A DNA stretch of 64,000 nucleotides from Acuticoccus yangtzensis (GCF_001927245.1 NZ_MJUX01000002.1:62001-126000), one strand, 5' to 3'; counted from the stretch's first letter, positions 48,165-57,698 are shown. A program made the numbers and translations. The notes: generated by a model not told the origin, from the letters alone.

Positions 48165-49049
48165 TCAGGCCGGAGCGTTTTCCTTGCGGAAATAGTCGAT
48201 CAGCTTGGGGATGTGCGAATCGCCCCCGCCGGCCTCCACCACTCCGGACAGCGCGGCATGCACCGCATCGGCGATCGCGTGCCGCGCGCCCGCCTCGTCG
48301 GACATCTGGCGATAATAGCCGATGTCCTTCAGGCTGTTGGAAATGGCGAAGGGGATGCCCGACGCGTCGCCTTTGGTGATGAACGGGGAGAGCCGCTCCA
48401 GCGCCATGCCCGCCCCGCCGCCACGCGCCAGAACATCGACGAAGACGTCGGGCGCCACGCCGCCGTCGGCAGCCTGTGCCGCCGCCTCCGCCAGCAGCGA
48501 CATGAAGCCGATCGCCACGAAGTTGTGCAGGAGCTTCATCTTGTGGCCCGCCCCCAGCGCGCCGACATGGTCGATATTCTCGGTGAACGAGGCCAGCACG
48601 GGGCGCACCGCGTCCAGAACCGCAGGGTCGCCGCCGACGAGAAGGTTCAACTTCCCCGCCCGCGCATGCTGGACGGTGCGCGTCATCGGCGCGTCGATGA
48701 ACCGGCCGCCGGCGGCCTCCACCTTCGCCGCCATCTGCGTCGTCGATCCCGGCAGCGAGGTCGAGCAGTCGACAACGACCGCGCCAGGCTTCAATGCCGA
48801 AAGAACACCGTCCGCCCCGCTCAGCACCGCCTCCACCTGCGGCGATCCGGTGACGCACAGGATGATCACGTCGCTCGCCGCCGCCACCTCACGCGGCGTG
48901 GCGACGCCGGTGGCGCCGAGGCCGACGAGATCGTCAACCGGCTGATTGCCCGGATGCTGCATAAACGTCAGCGTGAAGCCGCCGCGCTGCACCACGTTGA
49001 GCGCGATCCCGTGGCCCATCATGCCGACACCGATGATCCCGACGTCCAT
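48165..49049 (-). CDS. 3-hydroxyisobutyrate dehydrogenase-family oxidoreductase
   Basis: A 294-residue beta-hydroxyacid dehydrogenase. The N-terminal Rossmann motif is DVGIIGVGMMGHGIA, the substrate-binding segment is DCSTSLPGSTTQ with VDAPMTR-like FIDAPMTRT, and the catalytic lysine lies in GAGHKMKLLHNF. Substrates in this family include 3-hydroxyisobutyrate, tartronate semialdehyde and 2-hydroxymethylglutarate. The ATG at 49049 has a strong GGGAGGA ribosome-binding site. It stands alone between the Bat operon and the sugar dehydrogenase cluster. Confidence 0.9.
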   Translation of the reverse strand: MDVGIIGVGMMGHGIALNVVQRGGFTLTFMQHPGNQPVDDLVGLGATGVATPREVAAASDVIILCVTGSPQVEAVLSGADGVLSALKPGAVVVDCSTSLPGSTTQMAAKVEAAGGRFIDAPMTRTVQHARAGKLNLLVGGDPAVLDAVRPVLASFTENIDHVGALGAGHKMKLLHNFVAIGFMSLLAEAAAQAADGGVAPDVFVDVLARGGGAGMALERLSPFITKGDASGIPFAISNSLKDIGYYRQMSDEAGARHAIADAVHAALSGVVEAGGGDSHIPKLIDYFRKENAPA

Positions 49050-49367
49050 AGGTCCTCCCCGCCGCATCTGTCGTGCGGCTCGTTCGATCCGGCCTTTGGC
49101 GGCCTTGCCGTTTTCAACGCCCAGAACAATCGCCAAAAGGCAAGGCGCGCAAGGGGCGACAGGCATCGCCGCGGCGCCAGAACGGTGCGCAAGAGGGCGC
49201 TTGAGGACTGACGTGCCTTTACGTCTTCTTCCTTCAGACACGACCAAATGGGTAATTGTCAGAAATTCTCGCGCAATTTAGGAAAGGGGTTGAGCGGCCT
49301 GCGGGATCGCCGCCGAACAAATTTAAAATAACCTGCTCGTAAATTGCAGGACTGGGAGGGATACATC
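49050..49367. other. divergent intergenic region
   Basis: This 318-bp gap lies between the HIBADH-like gene (-) and the PQQ-type dehydrogenase gene (+). Its right part (49240-49345) is AT-richer, with GTAATTG, GCGCAATTTAGG and AAATTTAAAATAACC segments, and should hold the promoter of the dehydrogenase. A small inverted repeat CCTGC/GCAGG flanks 49332-49350. No gene is seen. Confidence 0.5.
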
Positions 49368-50621
49368 ATGATGCATCGCACCATCATCGGGACTCTGGCC
49401 GCCTCGCTTCTGGCCACCACCGCCATGGCCCAGGCGCCCGTGCCGGACAATCTTGAGAAACTCTCGAATTTCCAAAGCACTGGCATCACCGAATTCACCA
49501 CCATCGAGCAGGGTGGGCAAAAGGCCGAAAACCTCTCGAAGATCCTCGAGAACATCACGCTGCCGGACGGGTTCAAGATCGAGCTCTACGCCATCGTCCC
49601 CGACGCGCGGCACATGGCGGTCGGCCCGCAGGGGATCGTCACCTTCGTCGGCACCCGCAAGACGAAGGTCTGGGCCGTCACCGACCGCGACAAGGACCGC
49701 GTCGCCGACGAGGTGAAGGATTTCGCCCCCTCGCTGCCCTTCACCATCCCGAACGGACCGTGCTTCTCGCCGGACGGCTTCCTCTACATCGCCGAGCAGA
49801 ACCGCGTTCTGGTCTTCCCCGCCGCCGAGTTCTTCTATGAAAGCCCGGATGTCGCCGCGTTCAACGTGGTGAAGCAGGGCGACCTCATCCCGGCGTCGGA
49901 AGAAAGCTTCAACCACACCGCACGCGTCTGCAAGATCGGGCCGGACGGCAAGCTGTACATCTCGCTCGGCCAGCCGTTCAACGTCTTCGCGCCGGAGAAG
50001 ATGGACCTCTATCACGAGACAGGGATCGGCGGGATCATCCGCATCGGTACCGACGGCACCGGGCGCGAGGTCTTCACCACCGGCATCCGCAACTCGGTCG
50101 GGCACGACTTCCACCCCGAGACCGGCGACCTGTGGTTCACCGACAACCAGGTCGACGGCATGGGCGACGACATCCCGCCGGGCGAGCTGAACCACCAGAC
50201 CGAGCCCGGCCAGCACTTCGGCTTCCCCTATTTCGGCGGCGGCAACGTGCGCACCAATGAGTATAAGGGCCAGGAGCCGCCCGAGGGCGTCGTCTTCCCC
50301 GCCGTCGAAATGACCGCCCACGCGGCCGATCTCGGCATGGAATTCTACTCCGGCTCGATGTTCCCGGCGGAGTACAAGAACGCCATCTTCTCGGCCCAGC
50401 ACGGCTCGTGGAACCGCACCAAGCCGGTCGGCGCCCGCGTCATGGTCACCACCATCGACGCCGACGGCAACGCCACCACGAAACCCTTCGCCGAAGGCTG
50501 GCTGACGGACGGCGGCGAATATCTCGGCCGCCCGGTCGACATCGCCGAACTGCGCGACGGGTCCATCCTCGTATCCGACGATCTGGCCGGCGCCATCTAC
50601 CGCATCTCTTACGGCGAATGA
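49368..50621 (+). CDS. periplasmic PQQ-dependent sugar dehydrogenase-like beta-propeller (sorbosone dehydrogenase family)
   Basis: A 417-residue protein with a signal peptide (MMHRTIIGTLAASLL, cleavage after AMAQ). The remainder is a soluble-glucose/sorbosone-dehydrogenase-type six-bladed propeller with VGPQGIVTFVG, NGPCFSPDGFLYIAEQNRVL, GIRNSVGHDFHPETGDLWFTDN and AQHGSWNR. The His in RNSVGHDF corresponds to the catalytic base region of this family. It starts with a GGGAGGG ribosome-binding site and is followed by a monoheme cytochrome c, likely its electron acceptor. Confidence 0.85.
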   Translation: MMHRTIIGTLAASLLATTAMAQAPVPDNLEKLSNFQSTGITEFTTIEQGGQKAENLSKILENITLPDGFKIELYAIVPDARHMAVGPQGIVTFVGTRKTKVWAVTDRDKDRVADEVKDFAPSLPFTIPNGPCFSPDGFLYIAEQNRVLVFPAAEFFYESPDVAAFNVVKQGDLIPASEESFNHTARVCKIGPDGKLYISLGQPFNVFAPEKMDLYHETGIGGIIRIGTDGTGREVFTTGIRNSVGHDFHPETGDLWFTDNQVDGMGDDIPPGELNHQTEPGQHFGFPYFGGGNVRTNEYKGQEPPEGVVFPAVEMTAHAADLGMEFYSGSMFPAEYKNAIFSAQHGSWNRTKPVGARVMVTTIDADGNATTKPFAEGWLTDGGEYLGRPVDIAELRDGSILVSDDLAGAIYRISYGE

Positions 50622-50680
50622 GCCGCTTCCTCGGCGGGGCACACGCCCCGCCGAGGACCGTCATCCGGCTGAGGACATTT

Positions 50681-51025
50681 ATGAAAACCACGATCACCGC
50701 ACGCGCGGCAGCCCTTGCGGCCGGGTTGGCCGCCGCGCTCGCCCTCCCCGCCGCCGCCTCCGCCGATCCGGCGCGCGGCCACGAGAAGGCCGCCATGTGC
50801 CAAGTCTGCCACGGCATGGACGGCGTCGGCACCAACCCGGAAGTGCCGAACATCGCCGGCGACAGCGAAACCTACATCATGGCGCAACTGAACGCCTTCC
50901 GCTCCGGCCAGCGCCAGCATCAGCAGATGTCCATCATCGCCGGCGGCCTCAGCGACGAGGACATCCGCGACCTCGCCGACTACTACTCCTCCATCACCGT
51001 GACGGTGAACGTCCCGGATTATTGA
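50681..51025 (+). CDS. periplasmic monoheme cytochrome c553-like
   Basis: A 114-residue class I cytochrome with a signal peptide (ending AAASAD), a heme site CQVCH near residue 41, and a probable axial methionine in QHQQMSIIAGGLSD. Small size and the DIRDLADYYSS C-terminal helix are typical of c553/c4-half cytochromes. It sits between two propeller dehydrogenases and probably passes their electrons to the respiratory chain. The ATG at 50681 follows GAGGAC. Confidence 0.9.
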   Translation: MKTTITARAAALAAGLAAALALPAAASADPARGHEKAAMCQVCHGMDGVGTNPEVPNIAGDSETYIMAQLNAFRSGQRQHQQMSIIAGGLSDEDIRDLADYYSSITVTVNVPDY

Positions 51026-51107
51026 TAGGCCGCGCCGCGCGCCCCGTCTTCACGCGGGCGCCACAGCCGGTAAGGTGGAGCCGACAGATAAGCGGATACA
51101 CCTCCTC

Positions 51108-52397
51108 ATGAATTTCATGGAACGGCTGACCAGCGCCGTCGGCGGCGTGATGGTCTTGCTGCGCCGCCCCGGCGCTCCATCGACCCACGCCATCGGCGCC
51201 GCCCCCTCCATCCCCACGGCCCAGCGCCAAGGCATCATGACCCTCAAGATGCCGCGCGCCGAGGGCTGGGCGCCCGGCCACCTGCCCACCGTCGCCAAGG
51301 GGCTCAAGGTCAACGCCTTCGCCGAGAAGCTCGACCATCCGCGCTGGATCGAGGTGCTGCCCAATGGCGACGTGCTGATCGCCGAATCCAAGCAGCACGC
51401 CCGCAAGCCGCGCAGCTTCATGGACCGCGCCATGGTCGCCATGATGGCGCGCGTGAAGGCCATCGGCGACAGCGCCGACCGCATCACCCTGTGGCGCGAC
51501 ACCAACGGCGACGGCACCGCCGACGAGCGCCACGTCTTCGTGGAGCACCAGAACCAGCCCTTCGGCATGGCGCTCCACGATGGCACCTTCTATGTCGGCA
51601 ACACCGACGGCATCGTCGCCTTCGACTACCAGGACGGCGCGAACGCTTTGACCGGCCCCGGCCGCAAGATCGTCGACTTCAAGCCCGGCGGCCACTGGAC
51701 GCGCAGCCTCATCGTCTCGCCGGACCGCCGTACGATCTATGCCGGCGTCGGCTCCCTCTCCAACATCGGCGACAACGGGATGGAGGAGGAGGAAGGCCGC
51801 GCCGCCATCTGGGCGCTCGACATCGCGTCCGGCGAAGCGCGCATCTTCGCGGGCGGCCTGCGCAACCCGGTCGGCATGGCGTTCGAGCCGACCACCGGCA
51901 CGCTCTGGACCGTGGTCAACGAGCGCGACGGCCTCGGCGACGAGACGCCGCCCGACTACCTCACCTCCGTGAAAGACGGCGGCTTCTACGGCTGGCCCTA
52001 CTGCTATTGGGACCGGATCGTCGACGACCGCGTGCCGCAGGACAAAGCCAAGGTCGCCGCCACGATCACGCCCGACTATGCGCTGGGCGGCCACACCGCG
52101 TCGCTCGGCCTGTGCTGGATGCCCAAGGGCACGCTGCCGGGCTTCGGCGACGGCATGGTCATCGGCCAGCACGGCTCGTGGAACCGCTCCACATTGTCGG
52201 GCTACAAGGTCATCTTCGTGCCGTTCGCGGACGGGCGCCCCTCCGGCCCGCCGCGCGACATCCTGTGGGGCTGCCTGTCGGACGACGAGACGAAGGCTTA
52301 CGGGCGTCCGGTCGGCGTCGCCATCGGCCCGGACGGCAAGTCCATCCTCATGGCCGACGACGTGGGCGACGTCATCTGGCGCATCTCCGCGGCCTGA
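51108..52397 (+). CDS. second PQQ-type sugar dehydrogenase-like beta-propeller
   Basis: A 429-residue propeller of the same family as the gene at 49368, with IEVLPNGDVLIAESK, PFGMALHDGTFYVGNTDG, GLRNPVGMAFEPTTGTLWTVVNERDGLGDE and the shared QHGSWNR motif. Unlike its neighbour it has no clear signal peptide; only a short hydrophobic patch (SAVGGVMVLL) lies near the start, so it may be membrane-attached or exported otherwise. The start is uncertain (ATG 51108 used; GTG 51075 and ATG 51117 possible), with no clear ribosome-binding site. Confidence 0.82.
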   Translation: MNFMERLTSAVGGVMVLLRRPGAPSTHAIGAAPSIPTAQRQGIMTLKMPRAEGWAPGHLPTVAKGLKVNAFAEKLDHPRWIEVLPNGDVLIAESKQHARKPRSFMDRAMVAMMARVKAIGDSADRITLWRDTNGDGTADERHVFVEHQNQPFGMALHDGTFYVGNTDGIVAFDYQDGANALTGPGRKIVDFKPGGHWTRSLIVSPDRRTIYAGVGSLSNIGDNGMEEEEGRAAIWALDIASGEARIFAGGLRNPVGMAFEPTTGTLWTVVNERDGLGDETPPDYLTSVKDGGFYGWPYCYWDRIVDDRVPQDKAKVAATITPDYALGGHTASLGLCWMPKGTLPGFGDGMVIGQHGSWNRSTLSGYKVIFVPFADGRPSGPPRDILWGCLSDDETKAYGRPVGVAIGPDGKSILMADDVGDVIWRISAA

Positions 52398-52413
52398 CGC
52401 GGACGCGGCACAC

Positions 52414-53748
52414 TCAGGCGGTGGCGAGCTTGCCCGCCTCCGCCAACTGCCGCGCGATCGCCGCCGCCAGATAGCGGCTGTCCTCGTCGATCCCCAGGAA
52501 GCGGCCGGACCCCCAGGTGTTCAGCCAGCCGAGGCCGAGAAAGTGGATGCCCGGCACCTCCGTCACGCCGCGGTGGTGCTTGGGCTTACCCTGCCGGTCG
52601 AACACGTCGACCTGCAGCCAGCTATAATCGGCGCGGAAGCCGATCGCCCATAACACCGAGGTGATGCCGACCTCCCGCGCATCGACCTGCAGCACCTTGT
52701 CGACCGGCTCCCACACCTTCTCGAAACGCGGCTCCAGCGGGGCGTCGATCCCTTCCTTCGCGATATAGGCGTCGATCTGGCTGCGGATACCGAGATAGCT
52801 CCTGTCCGCATCGTCCAGGTTCTTCTTCAGGTCCGGCAGGAAGGCGATGGTGGTGCCGTCCATGTCCGCCACCGTGCCGTAGAGCTCCACGCCGTGCTCC
52901 ACGTGCCAGCGGCGCAGGTCGATCTCCTTGCCCCCGTCGCGGCCGGACATGTAGTGGTTGGTCTGGCCGAGCGCCTTGGCGGGGTCCGGGTGCTCGTCGA
53001 TCGTCATCTCGTAGTGTCCGGCGTCGTAGAGCCAGTCCGTCGCGTCCCGGCCGCGATACATGCGCGGGCTGCGCGGCGCCGGACCGACCGCCAGATGCAC
53101 CTTGCGCCCCGCCCGCACGAAATCTTCCATCAACTGCACGCCCGACTGGCCGGTGCCGACGATGAGGACGCCGCCCTCGGGGAATTGCTCGGGATTGCGG
53201 TACTCGCGCGAATGCATCTGAAAGATCGAGCGGTCGAGGGCACGGGCATATTGCGGCTCGATCGGCCTGTCATAGCCGCCGGTGGCCACCACCACCTGAT
53301 CCGCCGTCCATCCCCCGTTCGTCGTCCCGTCCGTGGTGTCGACTGCGAAGCGCCCGTCCGGCAGCCGCGTCACGCCGGTGACCTCCACGCCCTCGCGGAT
53401 GTTGGGGCGGGCACGCTCGGCGAAGGCCATCAGATAGTCGGTGATCTCGCCCTTCACCATGAAGCCGTGCGGATCGGTGCCGCCATAGTCGGCGTAGGAG
53501 AAATCCGGCAGGCGGCACTGCCAGTTGGGCGTCACCAGGCAGAAGCTGTCCCAGCGGTTCTCGCGCCAGGAGTGGAACATGGCGTGCCGCTCCAGCACCA
53601 CGTTGCGGATGCCGGCCTTGTCGAGATGGTAGGCGACCGACAGCCCCGCCTGCCCCCCGCCGACGATCAGCACCGGCACATGCGCCCGCCCGGCGCCTCC
53701 CGTGGCGGACCCGCCCATGACGGAGGCGCCCATGATCTCGTTCTTCAT
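52414..53748 (-). CDS. MSMEG_0569-family flavin-dependent oxidoreductase (Nit1C)
   Basis: A 444-residue flavoprotein related to FMO/Baeyer-Villiger monooxygenases. The FAD site is VPVLIVGGGQAGLSVAYHL and the NADPH site is GVLIVGTGQSGVQL. RENRWDSFCLVTPNW and GIHFLGLGWLNTWGSGRF are typical of the TIGR04046 (MSMEG_0569) family, the last member of Nit1C nitrilase clusters. The ATG at 53748 overlaps the MSMEG_0570 stop (ATGA). A longer start at 53766 is not needed. Probably hydroxylates or oxidises the nitrogenous pathway intermediate. Confidence 0.92.
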   Translation of the reverse strand: MKNEIMGASVMGGSATGGAGRAHVPVLIVGGGQAGLSVAYHLDKAGIRNVVLERHAMFHSWRENRWDSFCLVTPNWQCRLPDFSYADYGGTDPHGFMVKGEITDYLMAFAERARPNIREGVEVTGVTRLPDGRFAVDTTDGTTNGGWTADQVVVATGGYDRPIEPQYARALDRSIFQMHSREYRNPEQFPEGGVLIVGTGQSGVQLMEDFVRAGRKVHLAVGPAPRSPRMYRGRDATDWLYDAGHYEMTIDEHPDPAKALGQTNHYMSGRDGGKEIDLRRWHVEHGVELYGTVADMDGTTIAFLPDLKKNLDDADRSYLGIRSQIDAYIAKEGIDAPLEPRFEKVWEPVDKVLQVDAREVGITSVLWAIGFRADYSWLQVDVFDRQGKPKHHRGVTEVPGIHFLGLGWLNTWGSGRFLGIDEDSRYLAAAIARQLAEAGKLATA

Positions 53749-54032
53749 GAGGTGATCTCCAGGCATGTCACCCGTGCGGCGTCGTCACCGGCGAAGGCGG
53801 CGGCGCGGGCCTCGATGCGCACCATCTGGGCGCGGGCGTTGGAGCAGGGGTAGCCATATTTCGCCTCCACCCGGTCCGAGGCGCGGCGCATGGCCTCGCG
53901 CGACAGGGCCAGGAAGTCGGCCAACGGATAGGCGGTGCCGGGGGCGAAGATCTCGGCGACGACGCTGGAGGGGGAATAGCACCGCTCCTCGCCGCCGTCG
54001 GGCCAGCGCACGGTCCAGAAGGTCTCAGGCAT
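53745..54032 (-). CDS. MSMEG_0570-family nitrogen starvation response protein (Nit1C)
   Basis: A 95-residue protein matching the small MSMEG_0570 family: start FWTVRWPDGGEERCYSPSS, central YPLADFLALSREAM and KYGYPCSNARAQ. Two conserved cysteines are present. Function is unknown; it occurs only in Nit1C-type clusters. It overlaps the AIR-synthase-like gene by 8 nt and the oxidoreductase gene by 4 nt, so translation is coupled. Confidence 0.92.
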   Translation of the reverse strand: MPETFWTVRWPDGGEERCYSPSSVVAEIFAPGTAYPLADFLALSREAMRRASDRVEAKYGYPCSNARAQMVRIEARAAAFAGDDAARVTCLEITS

Positions 54033-55032
54033 CCATGTCCTCCATGCGGGCGAAACCGAGATAAGGGTCCGCGGCGTGGTCCCAGAAGAGCGCGGTGCGG
54101 CCGCCTCCGGTCAGCGTCACCGTGCTGCCTTCGGTCACGTCGCCGATGACGCGGGCGCCGATGCCGCGCACGGAGAACCGGTCCAGCACGGTCTCCGCAT
54201 GGGCCGGCGCCACGGCGAGCAGGAAGCCGAAGCTCGGGAAGGTGCGGAGCCACCTGACAGGCGCGACACCCTCCGGCGGGGCCAGCGCGTCCACGTCGAT
54301 CGTGATGGCGACGCCGGAGCATTCGGCCAGCATGAGCGCGGTGCCGATGATGCCGCCCTGGCTGATGTCCTTGCCCGCCTTGACGAGATCCGCCTCGGCA
54401 AGTTCCGGCAACACCTCGAGGTCACCGCGCAACCGATCGACCGGCGCATCCAGAAAGGCGCCGAAATTGTCGAACCCGGCATAGGCGCCGCGCGTGTCGA
54501 TGGCGGCCACCAGGAGGTCGCCCGGCGCGGCGTCGAAGCTCGTGATCAGCGCCGTCGCGCGGCCGAAGATGGAGGCGGCCAGCGACAATTCGGGCGCGGC
54601 GAAGTTGGTGTGGCCGCCCACCAGCGGCACGCCGTAGGCTGCGGCGGCGGCCTTCATGCCGTCCATCACCGGGCGCGCGGCCTCGGCGTCGGGCGCCCAG
54701 ATCTGATCGACTACGGCGACGGCGCGACCGCCCATGGCGGCGATGTCAGACACGTTGACCATCACAGCGCACCACCCCGCGAACCAGGGCGAGGCGTTGA
54801 CGAAGGCGGGGATGAAACCCTCGCCGGCGAAGAGGTCGTAGCCGCCGTCGCGCGGCAGAACCGCCGCGTCGTCGCCCGGCCGGCCGGCGGACGCGGCACC
54901 CAGCCCCAAAGCCGCCGTGGACCGGGCGATGGCGAGCTTGGAGCGGATCGACGGATGCGCCGCGAGTTCCGCCGCCATCGCCTCCACGCTCATCGGCCCT
55001 TCACGCACGGCCAGGGGCGCGGTGTCCGTCAC
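54025..55032 (-). CDS. sll0787-family AIR synthase-like protein (Nit1C)
   Basis: A 335-residue protein of the AIR synthase/PurM-SelD-ThiL fold, which uses ATP to activate amide or carboxyl oxygens. Visible motifs are RPGDDAAVLP, MVNVSDIAAMGGRAVAVVDQIW, PLVGGHTNFAA and DISQGGIIGTALML. In Nit1C clusters this sll0787-type protein is invariably present. The GTG at 55032 overlaps the acetyltransferase stop (GTGA); an internal ATG (MSVEAMAAEL) 13 residues later is an alternative. Confidence 0.92.
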   Translation of the reverse strand: MTDTAPLAVREGPMSVEAMAAELAAHPSIRSKLAIARSTAALGLGAASAGRPGDDAAVLPRDGGYDLFAGEGFIPAFVNASPWFAGWCAVMVNVSDIAAMGGRAVAVVDQIWAPDAEAARPVMDGMKAAAAAYGVPLVGGHTNFAAPELSLAASIFGRATALITSFDAAPGDLLVAAIDTRGAYAGFDNFGAFLDAPVDRLRGDLEVLPELAEADLVKAGKDISQGGIIGTALMLAECSGVAITIDVDALAPPEGVAPVRWLRTFPSFGFLLAVAPAHAETVLDRFSVRGIGARVIGDVTEGSTVTLTGGGRTALFWDHAADPYLGFARMEDMDA

Positions 55033-55574
55033 GCGGCCCTCCGCACGGGACGGAACCATCCCGCCTCGGGGTCGGCGCAGGCGGGATAGCGCGACAGGTC
55101 CACCTGCATCTTGGCGTGCGGCACACCGTGGAGGTCCACCGCGGCGAGGGTGCGCCAGTGCATCCGCTCGAAAAGCGGCACGTTCTGCGTCTGCACGTGG
55201 GCGAAGAAGGTGTCCGCGCCGCGCCCGTTGGCGGTGGAGACGGCGAGGCGGATGAGCTCGGTGCCGAGCCGGTGGACGTGGCGGAAGTCCCGGTCGACGG
55301 CGAGGCGCGATCCCCACCAGAGGCCCGGCGCCTCCTCGTGGATGCGCACCGTGCCCACCACCTGGTCGGCCTCCCCGGCATAGGTCGATATGGCGACGAG
55401 GTGGGTGGCGATGAGGTCGATATCGTCGCGGTCGTCACCGGAAAAGATCGCCTGCTCGTCGACGAAGACGCGCCGCCTGAGGGCGGCCGCGCCGCGCGCC
55501 TCGAACGGCTGCGAGGCGGCGCGGATGAAGTAGCCGGGCGAGCGGAACTGATAGTCGCCGAGGTCGAGGATCAT
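55029..55574 (-). CDS. MSMEG_0567/Sll0786-family N-acetyltransferase (Nit1C)
   Basis: A 181-residue GNAT-fold protein. RRRVFVDEQAIF is the acyl-homoserine-lactone-synthase-like entry, VVGTVRIHEEAPGLWWGSRLAVD and HVHRLGTELIRLAV give the acetyl-CoA-binding beta4-alpha3 part. It is the nitrogen-starvation acetyltransferase of Nit1C clusters. It overlaps the radical SAM gene (ATGA) and the AIR-synthase-like gene (GTGA). Confidence 0.92.
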   Translation of the reverse strand: MILDLGDYQFRSPGYFIRAASQPFEARGAAALRRRVFVDEQAIFSGDDRDDIDLIATHLVAISTYAGEADQVVGTVRIHEEAPGLWWGSRLAVDRDFRHVHRLGTELIRLAVSTANGRGADTFFAHVQTQNVPLFERMHWRTLAAVDLHGVPHAKMQVDLSRYPACADPEAGWFRPVRRAA

Positions 55575-56674
55575 GCCGGCACCTTCAGCTTCTCGTAGAC
55601 CGACAGTGCCGAGCATGCGCCGCAGCGCCCGCAGCCGGCCTTGATGTCCTCCGAGCGCATGCCGGCGGCCACGATCATCTCGCCCAGCGGGCGCAGGATG
55701 GCGGCCATGAACTCCGGCGAGGGCGAGGGATGGCTTTCGAGCGGCGTCCCCGAGATCGGCACGAACGGGACGACGAAGGGGTAGACGCCGATGGCGGTCA
55801 GTCGTTCGCACATGGCGAGCACCGCTTCCGGCGGATCGCCCAGCCCGGCGAGGATGTAGGTCGATACCTGCCCCCAGCCGAACACCTTCACGGCCGCGGC
55901 GAAGCTCGAGAAGTACTTCTCCAGCGGCACCGACGCTTTGCCGGGCATGATGCGCGCGCGCACCTCCGGCGTAACGGCTTCCAGATGCATGCCGAGCGTG
56001 TCGATGCCGGCGTCGGCCATCGTCTGGTGCCATGCATCGTCTTCCGGCGGCTCGCACTGGCCTTGGAGCGGCAGGGCGACGCGCGCCTTGATCGCCCGCG
56101 CGGACTCCGCCAGCACCTTGGCGCCGCGGTCCTTTCCGGCGGGCGTGCCGGTGGTCAGCACCATGTGCTTCACCCCGTCGAGGCGGACGGCGGCCTCGGC
56201 GACTTCGGCGAGCTGCTCCGGCGTCTTGTGCGCGACGGTGCGCCCGGCGGCCAGCGACTGGCCGATGGCGCAGAACTGGCACGTCTTCTTGCGGCTCTCG
56301 TAGCGGATGCAGGTCTGCAGCACTGTCGTCGCCAGGACATCGCGGCTGTGGAGCGTGGCGATGTGGCTGTAGGGCACGCCGTCCGCGGTCGTGAGGTCGT
56401 AGAAGCGCGGCCGGGAGGGGAAGCGCACGGTGGCGACGGGGGCGCCGTCGCGGGTGACGCGGGCGTTGCCGTGTGCGTCCGGCTTCTCGACCAGGAAGGG
56501 CGAGGCGAAGGCGGGGGCGGTGTGGACGGGGACCATGACGGTGACGCCGTCGATGGTGATGGCCTTGTGGTCGCTGGGGCCGGCGCCGCCGCGGCGGGCT
56601 TCGTGTCCCGCTCCGGGATCGACGAGGCGCATCCCGTGGCTTTGCAGATCGTTGATGAGATCGCCGTCAGGCAT
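55571..56674 (-). CDS. MSMEG_0568-family radical SAM enzyme (Nit1C)
   Basis: A 367-residue radical SAM protein with an unusual cluster motif CX9CX2C at Cys122, Cys132 and Cys135 ([14 protein letters not shown]), as in this family, instead of CX3CX2C. A second cysteine set CGRCGAC (CX2CX2C) lies near the C-terminus and could bind an auxiliary cluster. [12 protein letters not shown] and [15 protein letters not shown] are barrel motifs. The ATG at 56674 overlaps the nitrilase stop by 8 nt. It should generate a radical on a small nitrogen compound. Confidence 0.92.
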   Translation of the reverse strand: MPDGDLINDLQSHGMRLVDPGAGHEARRGGAGPSDHKAITIDGVTVMVPVHTAPAFASPFLVEKPDAHGNARVTRDGAPVATVRFPSRPRFYDLTTADGVPYSHIATLHSRDVLATTVLQTCIRYESRKKTCQFCAIGQSLAAGRTVAHKTPEQLAEVAEAAVRLDGVKHMVLTTGTPAGKDRGAKVLAESARAIKARVALPLQGQCEPPEDDAWHQTMADAGIDTLGMHLEAVTPEVRARIMPGKASVPLEKYFSSFAAAVKVFGWGQVSTYILAGLGDPPEAVLAMCERLTAIGVYPFVVPFVPISGTPLESHPSPSPEFMAAILRPLGEMIVAAGMRSEDIKAGCGRCGACSALSVYEKLKVPA

Positions 56675-57698
56675 GCTCGCCCTCCTCATCGAAGTGTGCC
56701 GCTGCGGGCGGCGCTGCGCCCTCGGGTTGCATATGCCGGGCCATCTCGTGCGCCCCCTTCATCTCAGGCCGTGCGATATGGCGCGGTGCGGTGGGCCGCG
56801 TGTCGTGCACGAGGTGGAGAAGCTCGGGCCTGGCATAGTGGCCGACCGAGTCCATCATGCGTTTGCGTTTGGCGATCAGGGCCATGTCGAGGTCGGCGAC
56901 GAGGATGCCTTCGCCCTCGGTCAATGGCGGCGCCAGGTGGCGGCCTTCGGGCGAGACTATGCAGGTCATACAGCCGTCCGAGATCGCCTTGTGCATCTTG
57001 GGGTCGGGATGGATCTCGGCCATCTGCTCGGGCGTCAGCCACCCGGTGGCGTTGACGACGAAGCAGCCCGATTCCAGCGCGTGGTGGCGCATGGTGACCT
57101 CGATCTGCTCGCCGAAGACGGGGCCGACGAGGCTGCCGGGGAAGTGGCTGGCGTGGATTTCCTCGTGCTGGGTCATCAGCGCGTAGCGGGCGAGCGGGTT
57201 GTAATGCTCCCAGCAGGCGAGCGCGCCGACGCGTCCGACCTTTGTGTCCACCACCCTCAGCCCGGCGCCGTCGCCTTGGCCCCAAACCATGCGCTCGTGA
57301 TAGGTCGGCGTGATCTTGCGGCGTTTGAGGGCGAGGCTTCCGTCCGCGTCGAACACCAGCTGCGTATTATAGAGCGAGCCGTGGTCGCGCTCGTTGACGC
57401 CGAGCACGACGACGGCGCCGTGGCGGCGGGCGGCTTCGGCCACCGCGTCCATCTCTGGCGAGGGAATTGTGACGGCTTCGCGGATGAGCGCCATGTGGGG
57501 CGCGCCCTGCTGCACCGGCGGCAGGACAAAGGAGAAGTAGGGGTAGTAGGGCACGAACGTCTCGGGAAAGACGATGAATTGCGCGCCCTTCCCCGCCGCC
57601 TCGTCGATGGCGTTCAGCACGCGCTCGATCGTCCCGGCGCGTCCCGAGAGGTCGGGGGCGATCTGGACGGCCGCGGCGCGGATCGTGTCGGTACGCAT
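56667..57698 (-). CDS. Nit6803-type nitrilase (Nit1C)
   Basis: A 343-residue nitrilase with the catalytic triad Glu46 (FPETF), Lys128 ([12 protein letters not shown]) and Cys162 (ACWEHYNP). These flanks match the Nit6803/NitC type of Nit1C clusters, whose genetic role is linked to growth on cyanide or nitriles as nitrogen source. The C-terminal ~30 residues are proline/alanine/histidine-rich. A 328-bp gap with three hairpins separates it from the first gene of the cluster. Confidence 0.95.
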   Translation of the reverse strand: MRTDTIRAAAVQIAPDLSGRAGTIERVLNAIDEAAGKGAQFIVFPETFVPYYPYFSFVLPPVQQGAPHMALIREAVTIPSPEMDAVAEAARRHGAVVVLGVNERDHGSLYNTQLVFDADGSLALKRRKITPTYHERMVWGQGDGAGLRVVDTKVGRVGALACWEHYNPLARYALMTQHEEIHASHFPGSLVGPVFGEQIEVTMRHHALESGCFVVNATGWLTPEQMAEIHPDPKMHKAISDGCMTCIVSPEGRHLAPPLTEGEGILVADLDMALIAKRKRMMDSVGHYARPELLHLVHDTRPTAPRHIARPEMKGAHEMARHMQPEGAAPPAAAHFDEEGEHA

